DNA from: JAGQIB01 sp041393395
GTDB taxonomy: Bacteria; ARS69
Assembly: GCA_041393395.1 (NCBI GenBank)
Contig: JAWKKG010000002.1
Span: 62,001-126,000 of the forward strand
Length of the DNA stretch: 64,000 nt
Reading direction: 5' to 3'
Shown: positions 32,781 to 40,977 of the stretch, in pieces
How positions within the stretch are numbered: the first letter of the stretch is position 1
Layout: the number at the start of each line of letters is the position of its first letter
Made by a program: the position numbers and the translations under genes
The notes under the pieces: generated by a model
Seen by the model: only the letters and a program-made list of their open reading frames with translations
What the model was told of the DNA's origin: nothing
The model's database searches: none

Positions 32781-33271
32781 CGCAGTCGACCGACGTGTTC
32801 AAGACGATGTCCGCGGAGGAGGCGCAGGCCTTCTTCGGCGAGATGCGGGACGAGCTGCGTCCCGTCTACAAGCAGGCGGAGCGGGTGGCGGCCGCCACGT
32901 TGCGCCTCCGTCCGGTGTTCCTCGGCAAGCAGCCGTTCCCGAAGCGTTGCGACATGATCCGCAAGGCGCTCGCGCTCCGACCGAACGCCGACGCCTCGGC
33001 GGAGCTCCTCGCGACGTTCTTCCTGGAGCGCTACGCCAAGGACGTCGCCGAGCTGCTGGATCTCTTCGGCATCGAGCACGAGGACGGCGTGTTGAAGGAC
33101 CAGGCGCCGAAGGCGCCGACGAAGGCCAAGATGAAGAAAGCGGTGCAGGAGTTCCCGACCGGCGATCACGCGCTCATGCGCGGAATCCTGCTGAAGGCGT
33201 TCGCGGCGCAGTCCGCTATCGACTGGGCGGATCTCGACGCGATGCTGTTCGACGTGGAGGTGGCGAAATGA
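32777..33271 (+). CDS. Conserved-looking protein of unknown function between DinB-like and ALDH7 genes
   Basis: 164 residues, largely helical, no signal peptide or membrane segment and no family recognised. Start TTG at 32777 is preceded by AGGAGGGGAAG, a strong ribosome site, and overlaps the preceding stop. Its TGA overlaps the ATG of the next gene. Notable segments: RVAAATLRLRPVFLGKQPFP, ATFFLERYAKDVAELLDLFG, and a Lys-rich PKAPTKAKMKKAVQEFP. Four-base overlaps at both ends mean fixed stoichiometry with its neighbours, so it may act with the aldehyde dehydrogenase. Confidence 0.75.
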   Translation: MTQSTDVFKTMSAEEAQAFFGEMRDELRPVYKQAERVAAATLRLRPVFLGKQPFPKRCDMIRKALALRPNADASAELLATFFLERYAKDVAELLDLFGIEHEDGVLKDQAPKAPTKAKMKKAVQEFPTGDHALMRGILLKAFAAQSAIDWADLDAMLFDVEVAK

Positions 33272-34803
33272 GTGTTTCCGTGGGAGCGGCCCAGTCCGTG
33301 CTCGAGGAGCTCGGCCTCACCGGGGTGGCATCGGGAGCGGCGCACGGCGAGTGGCTTTCGACGGGCGGGGCGGAGATCGCATCCGTCACGCCGGTCGACG
33401 GGTCGGAGCTCGGACGCGTCCGCCTGGCGACGGTGGAGGACTACGAGCGCGTGATCGCGCGCATGAGTGCGTCGTTCGAGCAATGGCGCATGCTGCCGGC
33501 GCCGCGTCGCGGCGAGATCGTGCGCCAGCTCGGCGAGGAGTTCCGCCGCCACAAGGCGGCGCTCGGAGCCCTCATCTCCTGGGAGATGGGGAAGATCCGT
33601 TCCGAGGGAGAGGGCGAGGTCCAGGAAGTCATCGACATCGCGGACTTCGCGGTCGGTCTGTCCCGGCAGCTCTACGGTCTCACCATGCACAGCGAGCGCC
33701 CGGGACACCGCATGTACGAGCAGTGGCACCCGATCGGCGTCGTGGGCGTGGTGACGGCGTTCAACTTCCCGATGGCGGTGTGGGCCTGGAACGCGATGAT
33801 CGCGGCCGTGTGCGGCGACGTCGTGCTGTTCAAGCCCTCGCTCAAGGCGCCGCTGTGCGCCGTGGCGATCCAGCACCTGTGCCACCGCGTGATGAAGGCG
33901 AACGACTGCGAAGGCGTGTTCGGTCTCGTGATCGGCAAGGATCAGGAAATCGGCGAGACGCTCATCAATGATCGTCGTGTGCCGCTCGTCTCGGCGACGG
34001 GAAGTTGCCGGATGGGCAAGCACGTCGGCGCGACGGTCGCCGCGCGGCTCGGTCGCACGCTGCTGGAGCTCGGCGGGAACAACGCGATCATCGTGGCGCC
34101 GGATGCGGATCCGGAGATGGCGCTGCGGGGCATCCTGTTCGGGGCGGTCGGCACCGCCGGGCAGCGGTGCACGAGCACGCGACGCGTGTTCCTCCACGAG
34201 TCGATGGCCGCGGACTTCACGCAGCGTCTGTGCAAGGCGTACGGGTCGGTGCCGATCGGTGATCCGCTCGAGGCAGGCACGTTGATGGGGCCCCTCGTGG
34301 ACGAGGACGCCGTGAAGATGTACGAGGCCGCGATCGAGAAGATCCGCGAGCAGGGAGGCGAGATCCTGTGCGGCGGCCGGCGTGTGGATCGTCCGGGTTT
34401 CTACGTGGAGCCCACGGTGGTGAAGGCGCCCGTGGATCTGCCGATGGCGAAGGAGGAGACCTTCGCTCCGATCCTGTACCTGTTCGAGTACTCGGACGTG
34501 GACCAGGCGATTCGCGCGCAGAACGACGTCGCGCAGGGCCTCTCGAGCGCCGTGTTCACCCGCGACCTGATCACGGCGGAGACCTTCCTCTCGCACCGGG
34601 GCTCCGATTGTGGCATCGCGAACGTGAACATCGGAACGTCGGGCGCGGAGATCGGCGGCGCGTTCGGCGGCGAGAAGGAGACGGGCGGCGGCCGCGAGGC
34701 CGGCTCGGATTCCTGGAAGGCCTACATGCGGCGCCAGACCTGCACGATCAACTGGTCGCGGGAGATGCCGCTCGCCCAGGGTGTTCGCTTCGACGTCGCC
34801 TGA
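33268..34803 (+). CDS. ALDH7-type aldehyde dehydrogenase (aminoadipate semialdehyde type)
   Basis: 511 residues. The pattern fits ALDH7A1/AmaB, which oxidises 2-aminoadipate 6-semialdehyde in lysine catabolism. Motifs: YEQWHPIGVVGVVTAFNFPMAVW, VVLFKPSLKAPL, VPLVSATGSCRMGK, LLELGGNNAIIVAPDAD, catalytic Cys in VGTAGQRCTSTRRVF, EETFAPILYLFEY and FGGEKETGGGREAGSDSWKAYMRRQT, the last diagnostic of this subfamily. Start is ATG at 33268 overlapping the previous stop (ATGA). It is the last gene of the pruA operon, so two amino-acid semialdehyde dehydrogenases share one transcript. Confidence 0.92.
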   Translation: MSVSVGAAQSVLEELGLTGVASGAAHGEWLSTGGAEIASVTPVDGSELGRVRLATVEDYERVIARMSASFEQWRMLPAPRRGEIVRQLGEEFRRHKAALGALISWEMGKIRSEGEGEVQEVIDIADFAVGLSRQLYGLTMHSERPGHRMYEQWHPIGVVGVVTAFNFPMAVWAWNAMIAAVCGDVVLFKPSLKAPLCAVAIQHLCHRVMKANDCEGVFGLVIGKDQEIGETLINDRRVPLVSATGSCRMGKHVGATVAARLGRTLLELGGNNAIIVAPDADPEMALRGILFGAVGTAGQRCTSTRRVFLHESMAADFTQRLCKAYGSVPIGDPLEAGTLMGPLVDEDAVKMYEAAIEKIREQGGEILCGGRRVDRPGFYVEPTVVKAPVDLPMAKEETFAPILYLFEYSDVDQAIRAQNDVAQGLSSAVFTRDLITAETFLSHRGSDCGIANVNIGTSGAEIGGAFGGEKETGGGREAGSDSWKAYMRRQTCTINWSREMPLAQGVRFDVA

Positions 34804-34854
34804 CCGAACGAAGAGGTCCGGCGATCCCTGCGCTCCGGTCGGGTCGGTCGCGCG

Positions 34855-35799
34855 TCAGCGCGACTCCCGCCGGAGGGCGTCGGGATCGAGCGAAAGCACC
34901 TGCTCGCCGTGGAGCGGACGCAGCGAGAGCTTGAGTACGCTCCCCCGGCAGCCCACGAGGGGATCGGTCACCGTCTCGAAGCGCGCCTCCAGCGCTCCCT
35001 CCCGCGAGTTGCGGTAGGCGACCACGATCCGCTCCGGACCCCGCCACGTGTCCGTGGGGCCTTCCAGCAGGATGATCCGGAACGCGACCGCGCGTCCGAG
35101 CGCGGAGCCGGCGAGGATTTCCGCGATCGAGATCGTGCCGTAGTCGAAGCGTCCGGGGTCGACGGTGTTCCACAGGAAGCGGAAGCCGTCCGTCATCCAC
35201 AGCACCTGTCCCCCGGCGTTGATGAGTGCGACCTCGGAGTCCGGCTCCGTCCGTCGGCCGGCGATCACGCGGCGGGCGGCGCGGGTCAGCGCGGGCTGGA
35301 GGATCTCGACCAGCCGGGTCCGCTCGTAGTCGAACTCCGCGTCCGAGCGCTCGCGGTAGAACACGAGCCGCCCGAGCGATTCCGCCCGGTCCAGACCGAG
35401 GTGGGACACGATACCCCGGTAGTAGCCCGACTCCTCGTGGAAGCGACGGAAGAAATCCGTGCCGCGGATCTGCTGGAGTGCCGGATTTCCCGTGCCGTCG
35501 AACGTCGTGGTGCGGACGCCGCTGCGGCGAAGAAGTCGAACCGGCGTGTGCTCGCCCGTCGCGCGCGCGATCGCACGCAGGCGCTCCGGATCGAACTCGC
35601 GGTACCAGAGCGACATGCCGGCCGCGTTGTCGGTGGGGTCGTTCAGGGCGAGCGAGACGTCCGTGGCGCGGAGGATGCGCGCGAGATCGTCGGCGACCTC
35701 GTACAGCGAATCGGGGCGCGTATCGGTGAGCTGGGAGAGGTGTTTCCGGATCTTGAATGCGCGCTCGTAGCTCGATTCCTGGAGGGGCTTATCCGACAT
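34855..35799 (-). CDS. GAF-like sensor protein without output domain (tentative)
   Basis: 314 residues, cytosolic, not firmly recognised. The first 170 residues (for example LYEVADDLARILRATDVSLAL, YRGIVSHLGLDRAESLGRLVFYRE, FDYERTRLVEILQPALTRAARRVI) resemble the GAF-type sensor half found before LuxR HTH domains. Residues about 190-300 (SEVALINAGGQVLWMTDGFRFLWN) look PAS-like. The chain stops where a helix-turn-helix would be expected, so it could be a truncated regulator or a partner protein. ATG at 35799 has AAGGGA upstream. Confidence 0.6.
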   Translation of the reverse strand: MSDKPLQESSYERAFKIRKHLSQLTDTRPDSLYEVADDLARILRATDVSLALNDPTDNAAGMSLWYREFDPERLRAIARATGEHTPVRLLRRSGVRTTTFDGTGNPALQQIRGTDFFRRFHEESGYYRGIVSHLGLDRAESLGRLVFYRERSDAEFDYERTRLVEILQPALTRAARRVIAGRRTEPDSEVALINAGGQVLWMTDGFRFLWNTVDPGRFDYGTISIAEILAGSALGRAVAFRIILLEGPTDTWRGPERIVVAYRNSREGALEARFETVTDPLVGCRGSVLKLSLRPLHGEQVLSLDPDALRRESR

Positions 35800-35864
35800 C
35801 GCGTCCCTTCATCCCCGATTGGCTTTCGGAGTGACGACCGGGTGCAAATCCAAGCCAGCGGTCC

Positions 35865-35870
35865 ATCATA
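35865..35870 (-). promoter_or_regulatory. -10 box candidate for the 34855 gene
   Basis: TATGAT on the minus strand, 65 nt upstream of the ATG at 35799. The best -35 (TCGGCA, 18 nt away) is weak. Confidence 0.35.
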
Positions 35871-35948
35871 CCGGATCCGCGGCTCCTTTGCCGAGCCCTC
35901 ATCGTTCGATCCCGGGGCGCGGGGCCGTCGGAGCGACGGAATGTGCCG

Positions 35949-37688
35949 TCATGGGGCGGAAGGGGGGGCGCCGAGCGCGTCGAGTGCTCGGATCCGCACA
36001 GTTTCGGGTCCTGCGGCGGCAGCGAGCTCGAACGCCCGTCGGGCGTCGTTCACCCGCCCGAGCGCGCGCAGCGCGAGACCGCGCGCGTAGGATATCTCGC
36101 CGAGCGGCGCGCCGGCTTGTTCCGCGCGATCCAGCGCCCCCAGTGCGTCCTGGGGCCGACCGAGAAGCATGGCCACGTTCGCGGCCGTGCTCCAGTAGAC
36201 GAAATCGTTCGCGGCCGGCGAGTAGCCGGCGAGCGCCGAGTCCGCCGCGGCGGGGCGGCGGCGCATCGCGAGGAATCGCGCGAGCGCCGTCGGGGATCCG
36301 CCGAGCTCCACACTTCGTCGGTAGGCGGCCTCGGCCGCCGGTTCCCGTCCCTGGCCGAGGCGGAGCGTTGCGAGCATGTCCTGCAACTCCGGGTCGCGAC
36401 GCCGATCGCGCAGCGCCCGTTCGATGCGCGCCTCGGCGTCGTTCCAGTCCCCCGCGGTCAGGGCGGCGTGGATCGCTTCGCGGCGGGCGGGCCATGCTTC
36501 GTCGGCCGCGCGCGTCCAGCTGCGGATCGAACCCGCGGTCAATGCGAGCGCAGCTGCGGCGACGGGCACCGCGATCGCGGACGAGGTGAACCTCCGCGCC
36601 CGCTCCGCGAGCTCACCGAGTCCCCACGCGATCGCGGGGAGCGCCGGCAACGCGAAGCGTCCCACGGGGTGAACGAACAGCGGCACGGCCAGGAAGGGAA
36701 CGGCCGACAGCGTCGCCACCCGCGCGGCCGGCCGGCTGCGCCCGGCGAGCGCGAGCCCGAGCAGACCGAGACCCGCCACGATCAGGCCGGCCGGGGAAGC
36801 GCGAGACGCGCTGGCCCGGACATGACCGCGCCAGTGCGCGAATGCCTCGCCGGACAGGAAGAACTTCCGCGGATCGGCCGCGGCCGCCACGCGACGCGGA
36901 TCGACGTCTCCCTGCGCGTCGCGCATCTCGTCGATCGCGCGCCCCCACGCGTCGCGCATGTCCTGATAGTCGTCGGGAGCGCCCTGGTACACCTCGAACT
37001 TCCGCAGATTCCAGTGCGTCTTGAGCGTGAGCGCCCAGGTGCCGGATGCGTCGTGCAACGCGATCACGTAGGGCGCGAGCGGCAGCGCGAGCGCGGCCGT
37101 GAAGATCCACGTCTCGCGGATCGACGCGCGACGCCGGAACGCCGCGAGAAACGGCAGCGGCAGCAACGCCCCGAGCGCTTCCGGGCGCGCGAGCGCAGCG
37201 AGCCCGGCCAGCAGCCCGGCCGCCACGGCGAGAGCGAGTCGACGTTTCGCGAACGCGTCGACGCCGACGACGAGCGCTCCGACGGTCGCGGTGAGCGCGA
37301 ACGACTCCGACAGTGGACGCACGGACGCAAGCACCGCTTCGGGATGGAACGCGAGCACCGCCGCCGCCACGAGCCCCACCGTGGGGTGGCCGGCGCGTCG
37401 GCCGGCGATCCAGGCCAGCGCCGGAAGAATGATGCCCGCCAGCAGTGAGACGGCCACGAGCCCCGGGCCTACGCCTCCCACGAAGCGGAAAGCGGCCCCC
37501 ATGAGGGGATAGCCCGGCGGCCAGATCCAGATCGGCGGTGCGAGCTCGCCCCGGGTGAGTCCTTCGGCGATCCGGAGATAGGTTCGCGCGTCGCCGGTCC
37601 ACTCGGCGGGCGGCAGCCACGTCCGGATCGCGATCACGATCCGGAGCACCGCGCCGCCGAGCAGGATCCCGGCGCCGAGTCCCCTCAA
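35949..37688 (-). CDS. GT39/ArnT-like membrane glycosyltransferase with C-terminal TPRs
   Basis: 579 residues. An N-terminal half with about nine membrane segments is followed from about 400 by TPR-like helices (DAEARIERALRDRRRDPELQDMLATL, AANVAMLLGRPQDALGALDRAEQAG). The first loop has TGDARTYLRIAEGLTRG and the WPPGYPLMGA motif, the Asp-containing loop of polyprenyl-phosphate-sugar mannosyl/arabinosyl transferases (PMT_2). It likely transfers a lipid-linked sugar to protein or glycan on the periplasmic side. Start is TTG at 37688, overlapping the fumC TGA; the apparent 1045-residue fusion frame is an artefact. Confidence 0.82.
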   Translation of the reverse strand: MRGLGAGILLGGAVLRIVIAIRTWLPPAEWTGDARTYLRIAEGLTRGELAPPIWIWPPGYPLMGAAFRFVGGVGPGLVAVSLLAGIILPALAWIAGRRAGHPTVGLVAAAVLAFHPEAVLASVRPLSESFALTATVGALVVGVDAFAKRRLALAVAAGLLAGLAALARPEALGALLPLPFLAAFRRRASIRETWIFTAALALPLAPYVIALHDASGTWALTLKTHWNLRKFEVYQGAPDDYQDMRDAWGRAIDEMRDAQGDVDPRRVAAAADPRKFFLSGEAFAHWRGHVRASASRASPAGLIVAGLGLLGLALAGRSRPAARVATLSAVPFLAVPLFVHPVGRFALPALPAIAWGLGELAERARRFTSSAIAVPVAAAALALTAGSIRSWTRAADEAWPARREAIHAALTAGDWNDAEARIERALRDRRRDPELQDMLATLRLGQGREPAAEAAYRRSVELGGSPTALARFLAMRRRPAAADSALAGYSPAANDFVYWSTAANVAMLLGRPQDALGALDRAEQAGAPLGEISYARGLALRALGRVNDARRAFELAAAAGPETVRIRALDALGAPPSAP

Positions 37689-39079
37689 CGCGTCTTCGGC
37701 CCGATCATGTCGCCCGGCCGGACCCACTCCTCGAACTGCCCGGCGTCGAGGACGCCGAGCTCGAGCGCCGCCTCCTTCAGGGTCTTGCCCTCCGCGTGCG
37801 CCTTCTTCGCGATCTTCGCCGCGTTGTCGTAACCGATGTGCGGATTCAACGCGGTGACGAGCATCAGCGAGCGGTTCAGCAGGTCGTCGATCCGCGACCG
37901 GACGGGCTCGATCCCGTCGACGCAGCGCTCGCGGAACGAGTCGCACGCGTCCGCGAGCAGGCGCGACGAGCGCAGCACGTTGTGCACGATCAGCGGCTTG
38001 TACACGTTCAGCTCGAAGTTGCCGGACATCCCGCCGATCGTGACGGCGGCGTCGTTGCCGATCACCTGCGCGCAGACCATGGTCATCGCCTCGCACTGGG
38101 TCGGGTTGACCTTGCCCGGCATGATCGAGCTGCCGGGCTCGTTCGCGGGCAGCGCGAGCTCCCCGATGCCGCAACGCGGTCCCGAGCCCATCCAGCGGAC
38201 GTCGTTCGCGATCTTCATCAGCGAGCACGCGATCGTGCGCAGGACGCCGGACATGTGCACGAGCGCGTCGTGCGCAGCGAGCGCCTCGAACTTGTTCGGG
38301 GCGGAGATGAAGGGCAGGCCGGTGAGGTCGGCCACGCGCTCCGCGACCTTCTCGGCGAACTCCGGATGCGTGTTCAGGCCGGTGCCGACCGCGGTTCCGC
38401 CCTGCGCGAGCTCGTACACGCCGGGCAACGCGTCCTCCAGACGTTCGATGCCGTTCACGAGCTGCTGCACGTAGCCCGAAAACTCCTGACCGAGCGTGAG
38501 CGGCGTCGCGTCCATCAGGTGCGTCCGGCCGATCTTCACGATGTCGTGGAAGCTCTCGGACTTCGCGTCGAACGAATCGCGGAGACGCTCGAGCGCCGGG
38601 AACAGGCGCTCGTGCACGTCGAGCGCCACCGCGACGTGCATCGCGGTGGGGAACACGTCGTTCGAGGACTGCGAGCGGTTGACGTCGTCGTTCGGATGGA
38701 TCGGGTGCTTCGATCCGATCGTGCCGCCCGCCATCTCGATCGCGCGGTTCGCGATCACCTCGTTCGTGTTCATGTTCGACTGCGTGCCGCTGCCCGTCTG
38801 CCAGACCACGAGCGGGAAGTTGTCGTCGAGCTTGCCCTCGATCACTTCCTGCGCGGCCGCCTGGATCAGCTTGGACTTGTCCGGCGGGAGGACGTCGAGG
38901 ATCTCGTTCGCCTGGGCCGCGGCTTTTTTCACGATCCCGAGCGCCTTGATCATCACCCGCGGGAACGTCTCGCCGCCGATCGGGAAGTTCATGACCGAGC
39001 GCGCGGTCTGCGCGCCCCAGTACTTGTCGGCGGGGACCTTGACCTCGCCCATCGTGTCCGACTCGACTCGCCAGCTCAC
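37685..39079 (-). CDS. fumC: Fumarate hydratase class II
   Basis: 464 residues, oxygen-stable TCA enzyme converting fumarate to malate. Signatures: VPADKYWGAQTARSVMNFPIG, VWQTGSGTQSNMNTNEV, HPNDDVNRSQSSND, the catalytic IGRTHLMDATPLTLGQEFSG, and the family motif GSSIMPGKVNPTQCE. The GTG at 39079 is chosen because GGAGGTGG lies just upstream; an in-frame ATG at 39124 has no ribosome site. The stop overlaps the TTG of the glycosyltransferase gene, an unexpected operon partner. Confidence 0.96.
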   Translation of the reverse strand: MSWRVESDTMGEVKVPADKYWGAQTARSVMNFPIGGETFPRVMIKALGIVKKAAAQANEILDVLPPDKSKLIQAAAQEVIEGKLDDNFPLVVWQTGSGTQSNMNTNEVIANRAIEMAGGTIGSKHPIHPNDDVNRSQSSNDVFPTAMHVAVALDVHERLFPALERLRDSFDAKSESFHDIVKIGRTHLMDATPLTLGQEFSGYVQQLVNGIERLEDALPGVYELAQGGTAVGTGLNTHPEFAEKVAERVADLTGLPFISAPNKFEALAAHDALVHMSGVLRTIACSLMKIANDVRWMGSGPRCGIGELALPANEPGSSIMPGKVNPTQCEAMTMVCAQVIGNDAAVTIGGMSGNFELNVYKPLIVHNVLRSSRLLADACDSFRERCVDGIEPVRSRIDDLLNRSLMLVTALNPHIGYDNAAKIAKKAHAEGKTLKEAALELGVLDAGQFEEWVRPGDMIGPKTR

Positions 39080-39193
39080 CGCCCACCTCCGGAGTATCGG
39101 GAAACGGAACAAAAGCCGGGACAAGTTACCACGCGCCCGCCGATCCGACCCGGGCGGTGGGCGCCGGCCGGCCTCGGCGCCCCCGGGGCGCGG

Positions 39194-39223
39194 TTGGCGA
39201 CTTCCCGGGGCGTCTGCTAGCCT
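39194..39223 (+). promoter_or_regulatory. Candidate promoter for the small peptide-symporter pair
   Basis: TTGGCG (39194-39199), 18-nt spacer, TAGCCT (39218-39223), 66 nt before the ATG at 39290. Confidence 0.45.
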
Positions 39224-39289
39224 GCGGGCTCCGGTCGCCGGTCTCGGGCCTCTCGGCCGGCTCCGGCCGCCGCCCCCACGAGGTGTCGC

Positions 39290-39382
39290 ATGCCCCTGTC
39301 CACCGCGTTGATCGTCTTCGGCTCCTGGGTCGTGCTCGCGCTCCTGGTCCTGCTCGGGGCCCGCGGCGGGGATGGCCGATGA
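39290..39382 (+). CDS. 30-residue single-pass membrane peptide coupled to the symporter
   Basis: ATG at 39290 with GAGGTG 6 nt upstream. The product is MPLSTALIVFGSWVVLALLV followed by LLGARGGDGR. Residues about 5-23 form one membrane helix, followed by a charged, Gly-rich tail. The TGA stop overlaps the ATG of the putP-like gene (ATGA), so translation is coupled. Small accessory subunits of this size and position are known for some NSS and SSS transporters, and this is likely one. No catalytic role is expected. Confidence 0.7.
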   Translation: MPLSTALIVFGSWVVLALLVLLGARGGDGR

Positions 39383-40833
39383 CCGACAACGCCTGGCTCC
39401 TGGCCGGCCTCGGTCTGTATCTCGCGGTCGTGCTCGCCGTGGGCTTCGTCACGTGGCGGCGCATGCGGACGCTGGACGACTTCGTGCTCGGCGGGCGTTC
39501 GCTCTCGCCGTTCGCGGCGGCGCTCTCGGAGCGTGCGTCCGGCGAGAGCGCGTGGTTCCTGCTCGGCCTGCCCGGCGCGGCCTACGCGCTCGGCTTCCGC
39601 GAGTTCTGGAGCGTGATCGGGATCGCGTTCGGGGTCTTTGCGTCGTGGACGCTGCTGTCGAGACTGCTGAACCACGAGGCGCGACGTCTCGGCGCGCTCA
39701 CGATCCCCGACTTCTTCGAAGCCCGCTTCGGCGACGGCACCCGGGCCCTTCGCGTCGTGTCGATGGTGATCATCCTCGTGTTCTACACGTCCTACGTCGG
39801 GGCGCAGTTCGTGGGAGCGGGGAAGATCCTGAACGCGACGTTCGGGCTCGACGTCGCCACGGGCATGTGGATCGGGGCGGCCGTGGTCGTGCTGTACACG
39901 TTCATGGGCGGGTTTCTCGCGGTCGTGTGGACGGACGTCGTCCAGGGGCTGCTGATGATGGTGGTGGCGGTGGCGCTGCCGCTCCTCGGTCTCGCGAAGC
40001 TGGGGGGACCGTCCGCGTTCCTCGACGCGGTCGCCGCGCGCGGGCCCGAGTTCCTCACGATGTCCGGCGGCCAGACGGGTCGCGCGTTCGTGTTCGGCGT
40101 GATGCTGGGTGGTGTGTCCTGGGGCCTCGGGTACTTCGGCCAGCCGCACCTGCTCACGCGGTACATGGCGATCCGGAGCGCGGAGGAGACCCGGACCGGC
40201 AAGACGATCGCGGTGTCGTGGGTGCTGCTCTCCTACTGGGGGGCCGCGTTCATCGGGCTCGTGGGCATCGGGCTCCTCCCGGGACTGGAAGACCCCGAGC
40301 AGGTGATGCCGCTCCTCGCGAAGACGTTGCTCCCGGCCTGGTTCGCGGGGCTCGCGATCGCCGGCGCGATCGCCGCCATGATGTCCACGGCCGACTCGCA
40401 GCTCCTCGTGGCGACGTCGGCCATCGTGGAGGACATCTACGCGCAGCTCGTGAACCGCAACGCGTCGCCCGGGCGACTCGTGCTGCTGTCGCGGCTCGCG
40501 ACGCTCGGTGTCGCCGGGGTGGCGCTGGCGCTCGCGTTCGGCAACCAGGATCTGATCTTCGACTGGGTCGCGTACGCGTGGGCGGGGCTCGGATCCTCGT
40601 TCGGGCCGCCGCTGCTGCTCGCGCTCCGCTGGCGAGGCATCACCCGCAACGGGGCGCTGGCGGGCATGCTCGCCGGCATGACGTCGACCCTGATCTGGCA
40701 GAACGTGGCTGCGCTCGGGGAGTTCCTGGACATCAAGATCGCGACGTTCGCGATCTCGCTCGTGGTCACCGTCGTCGTGTCGTGCCTCGGCCGCCCGGAC
40801 TCGCCGTCTCCCGCCTCCTCACGGGACTCGTAG
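39379..40833 (+). CDS. putP: Sodium:solute symporter, proline permease type
   Basis: 484 residues, SSS family with about 13 membrane segments. Family features: DDFVLGGRSLSPFAAALSERASGESAWFLLGLPGAAYA at the N-terminus, containing the PutP-like ASGESAWFLLGLPG stretch, FYTSYVGAQFVGAGKIL, the GLGYFGQPHLLTRYMAIRS signature, and AMMSTADSQLLVATSAIVEDIY with the Na site Ser/Thr. These match Na+/proline symporters best. Start ATG at 39379 overlaps the peptide gene. A PutP-type import role fits with pruA at 30543, but no proline dehydrogenase is in the window. Confidence 0.88.
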   Translation: MTDNAWLLAGLGLYLAVVLAVGFVTWRRMRTLDDFVLGGRSLSPFAAALSERASGESAWFLLGLPGAAYALGFREFWSVIGIAFGVFASWTLLSRLLNHEARRLGALTIPDFFEARFGDGTRALRVVSMVIILVFYTSYVGAQFVGAGKILNATFGLDVATGMWIGAAVVVLYTFMGGFLAVVWTDVVQGLLMMVVAVALPLLGLAKLGGPSAFLDAVAARGPEFLTMSGGQTGRAFVFGVMLGGVSWGLGYFGQPHLLTRYMAIRSAEETRTGKTIAVSWVLLSYWGAAFIGLVGIGLLPGLEDPEQVMPLLAKTLLPAWFAGLAIAGAIAAMMSTADSQLLVATSAIVEDIYAQLVNRNASPGRLVLLSRLATLGVAGVALALAFGNQDLIFDWVAYAWAGLGSSFGPPLLLALRWRGITRNGALAGMLAGMTSTLIWQNVAALGEFLDIKIATFAISLVVTVVVSCLGRPDSPSPASSRDS

Positions 40834-40853
40834 ATCGCCGCGACCGGCTCGCC

Positions 40854-40882
40854 TTGCCCGCCGCGGGGGAGTGGCCTATGCT
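40854..40882 (+). promoter_or_regulatory. Promoter of the ThiI-like gene
   Basis: TTGCCC (40854-40859), 17-nt spacer, TATGCT (40877-40882), 96 nt before the ATG. Confidence 0.5.
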
Positions 40883-40977
40883 CGCGGGCGTTCCGGCCGG
40901 AATTCCGGCGGACCCGAACCGACGTGGAGCCTCCGGCTGCGAGGGAGCGCTCGGCGTCCCAACCCTTTTGTGAGTCC

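Noticed and set aside
35949..39086. A 1045-residue minus-strand frame that seems to fuse fumarase-like noise with a glycosyltransferase
   Set aside because: The upstream half is the shadow of fumC in another register; the TTG at 37688 gives a normal protein start at the fumC stop.
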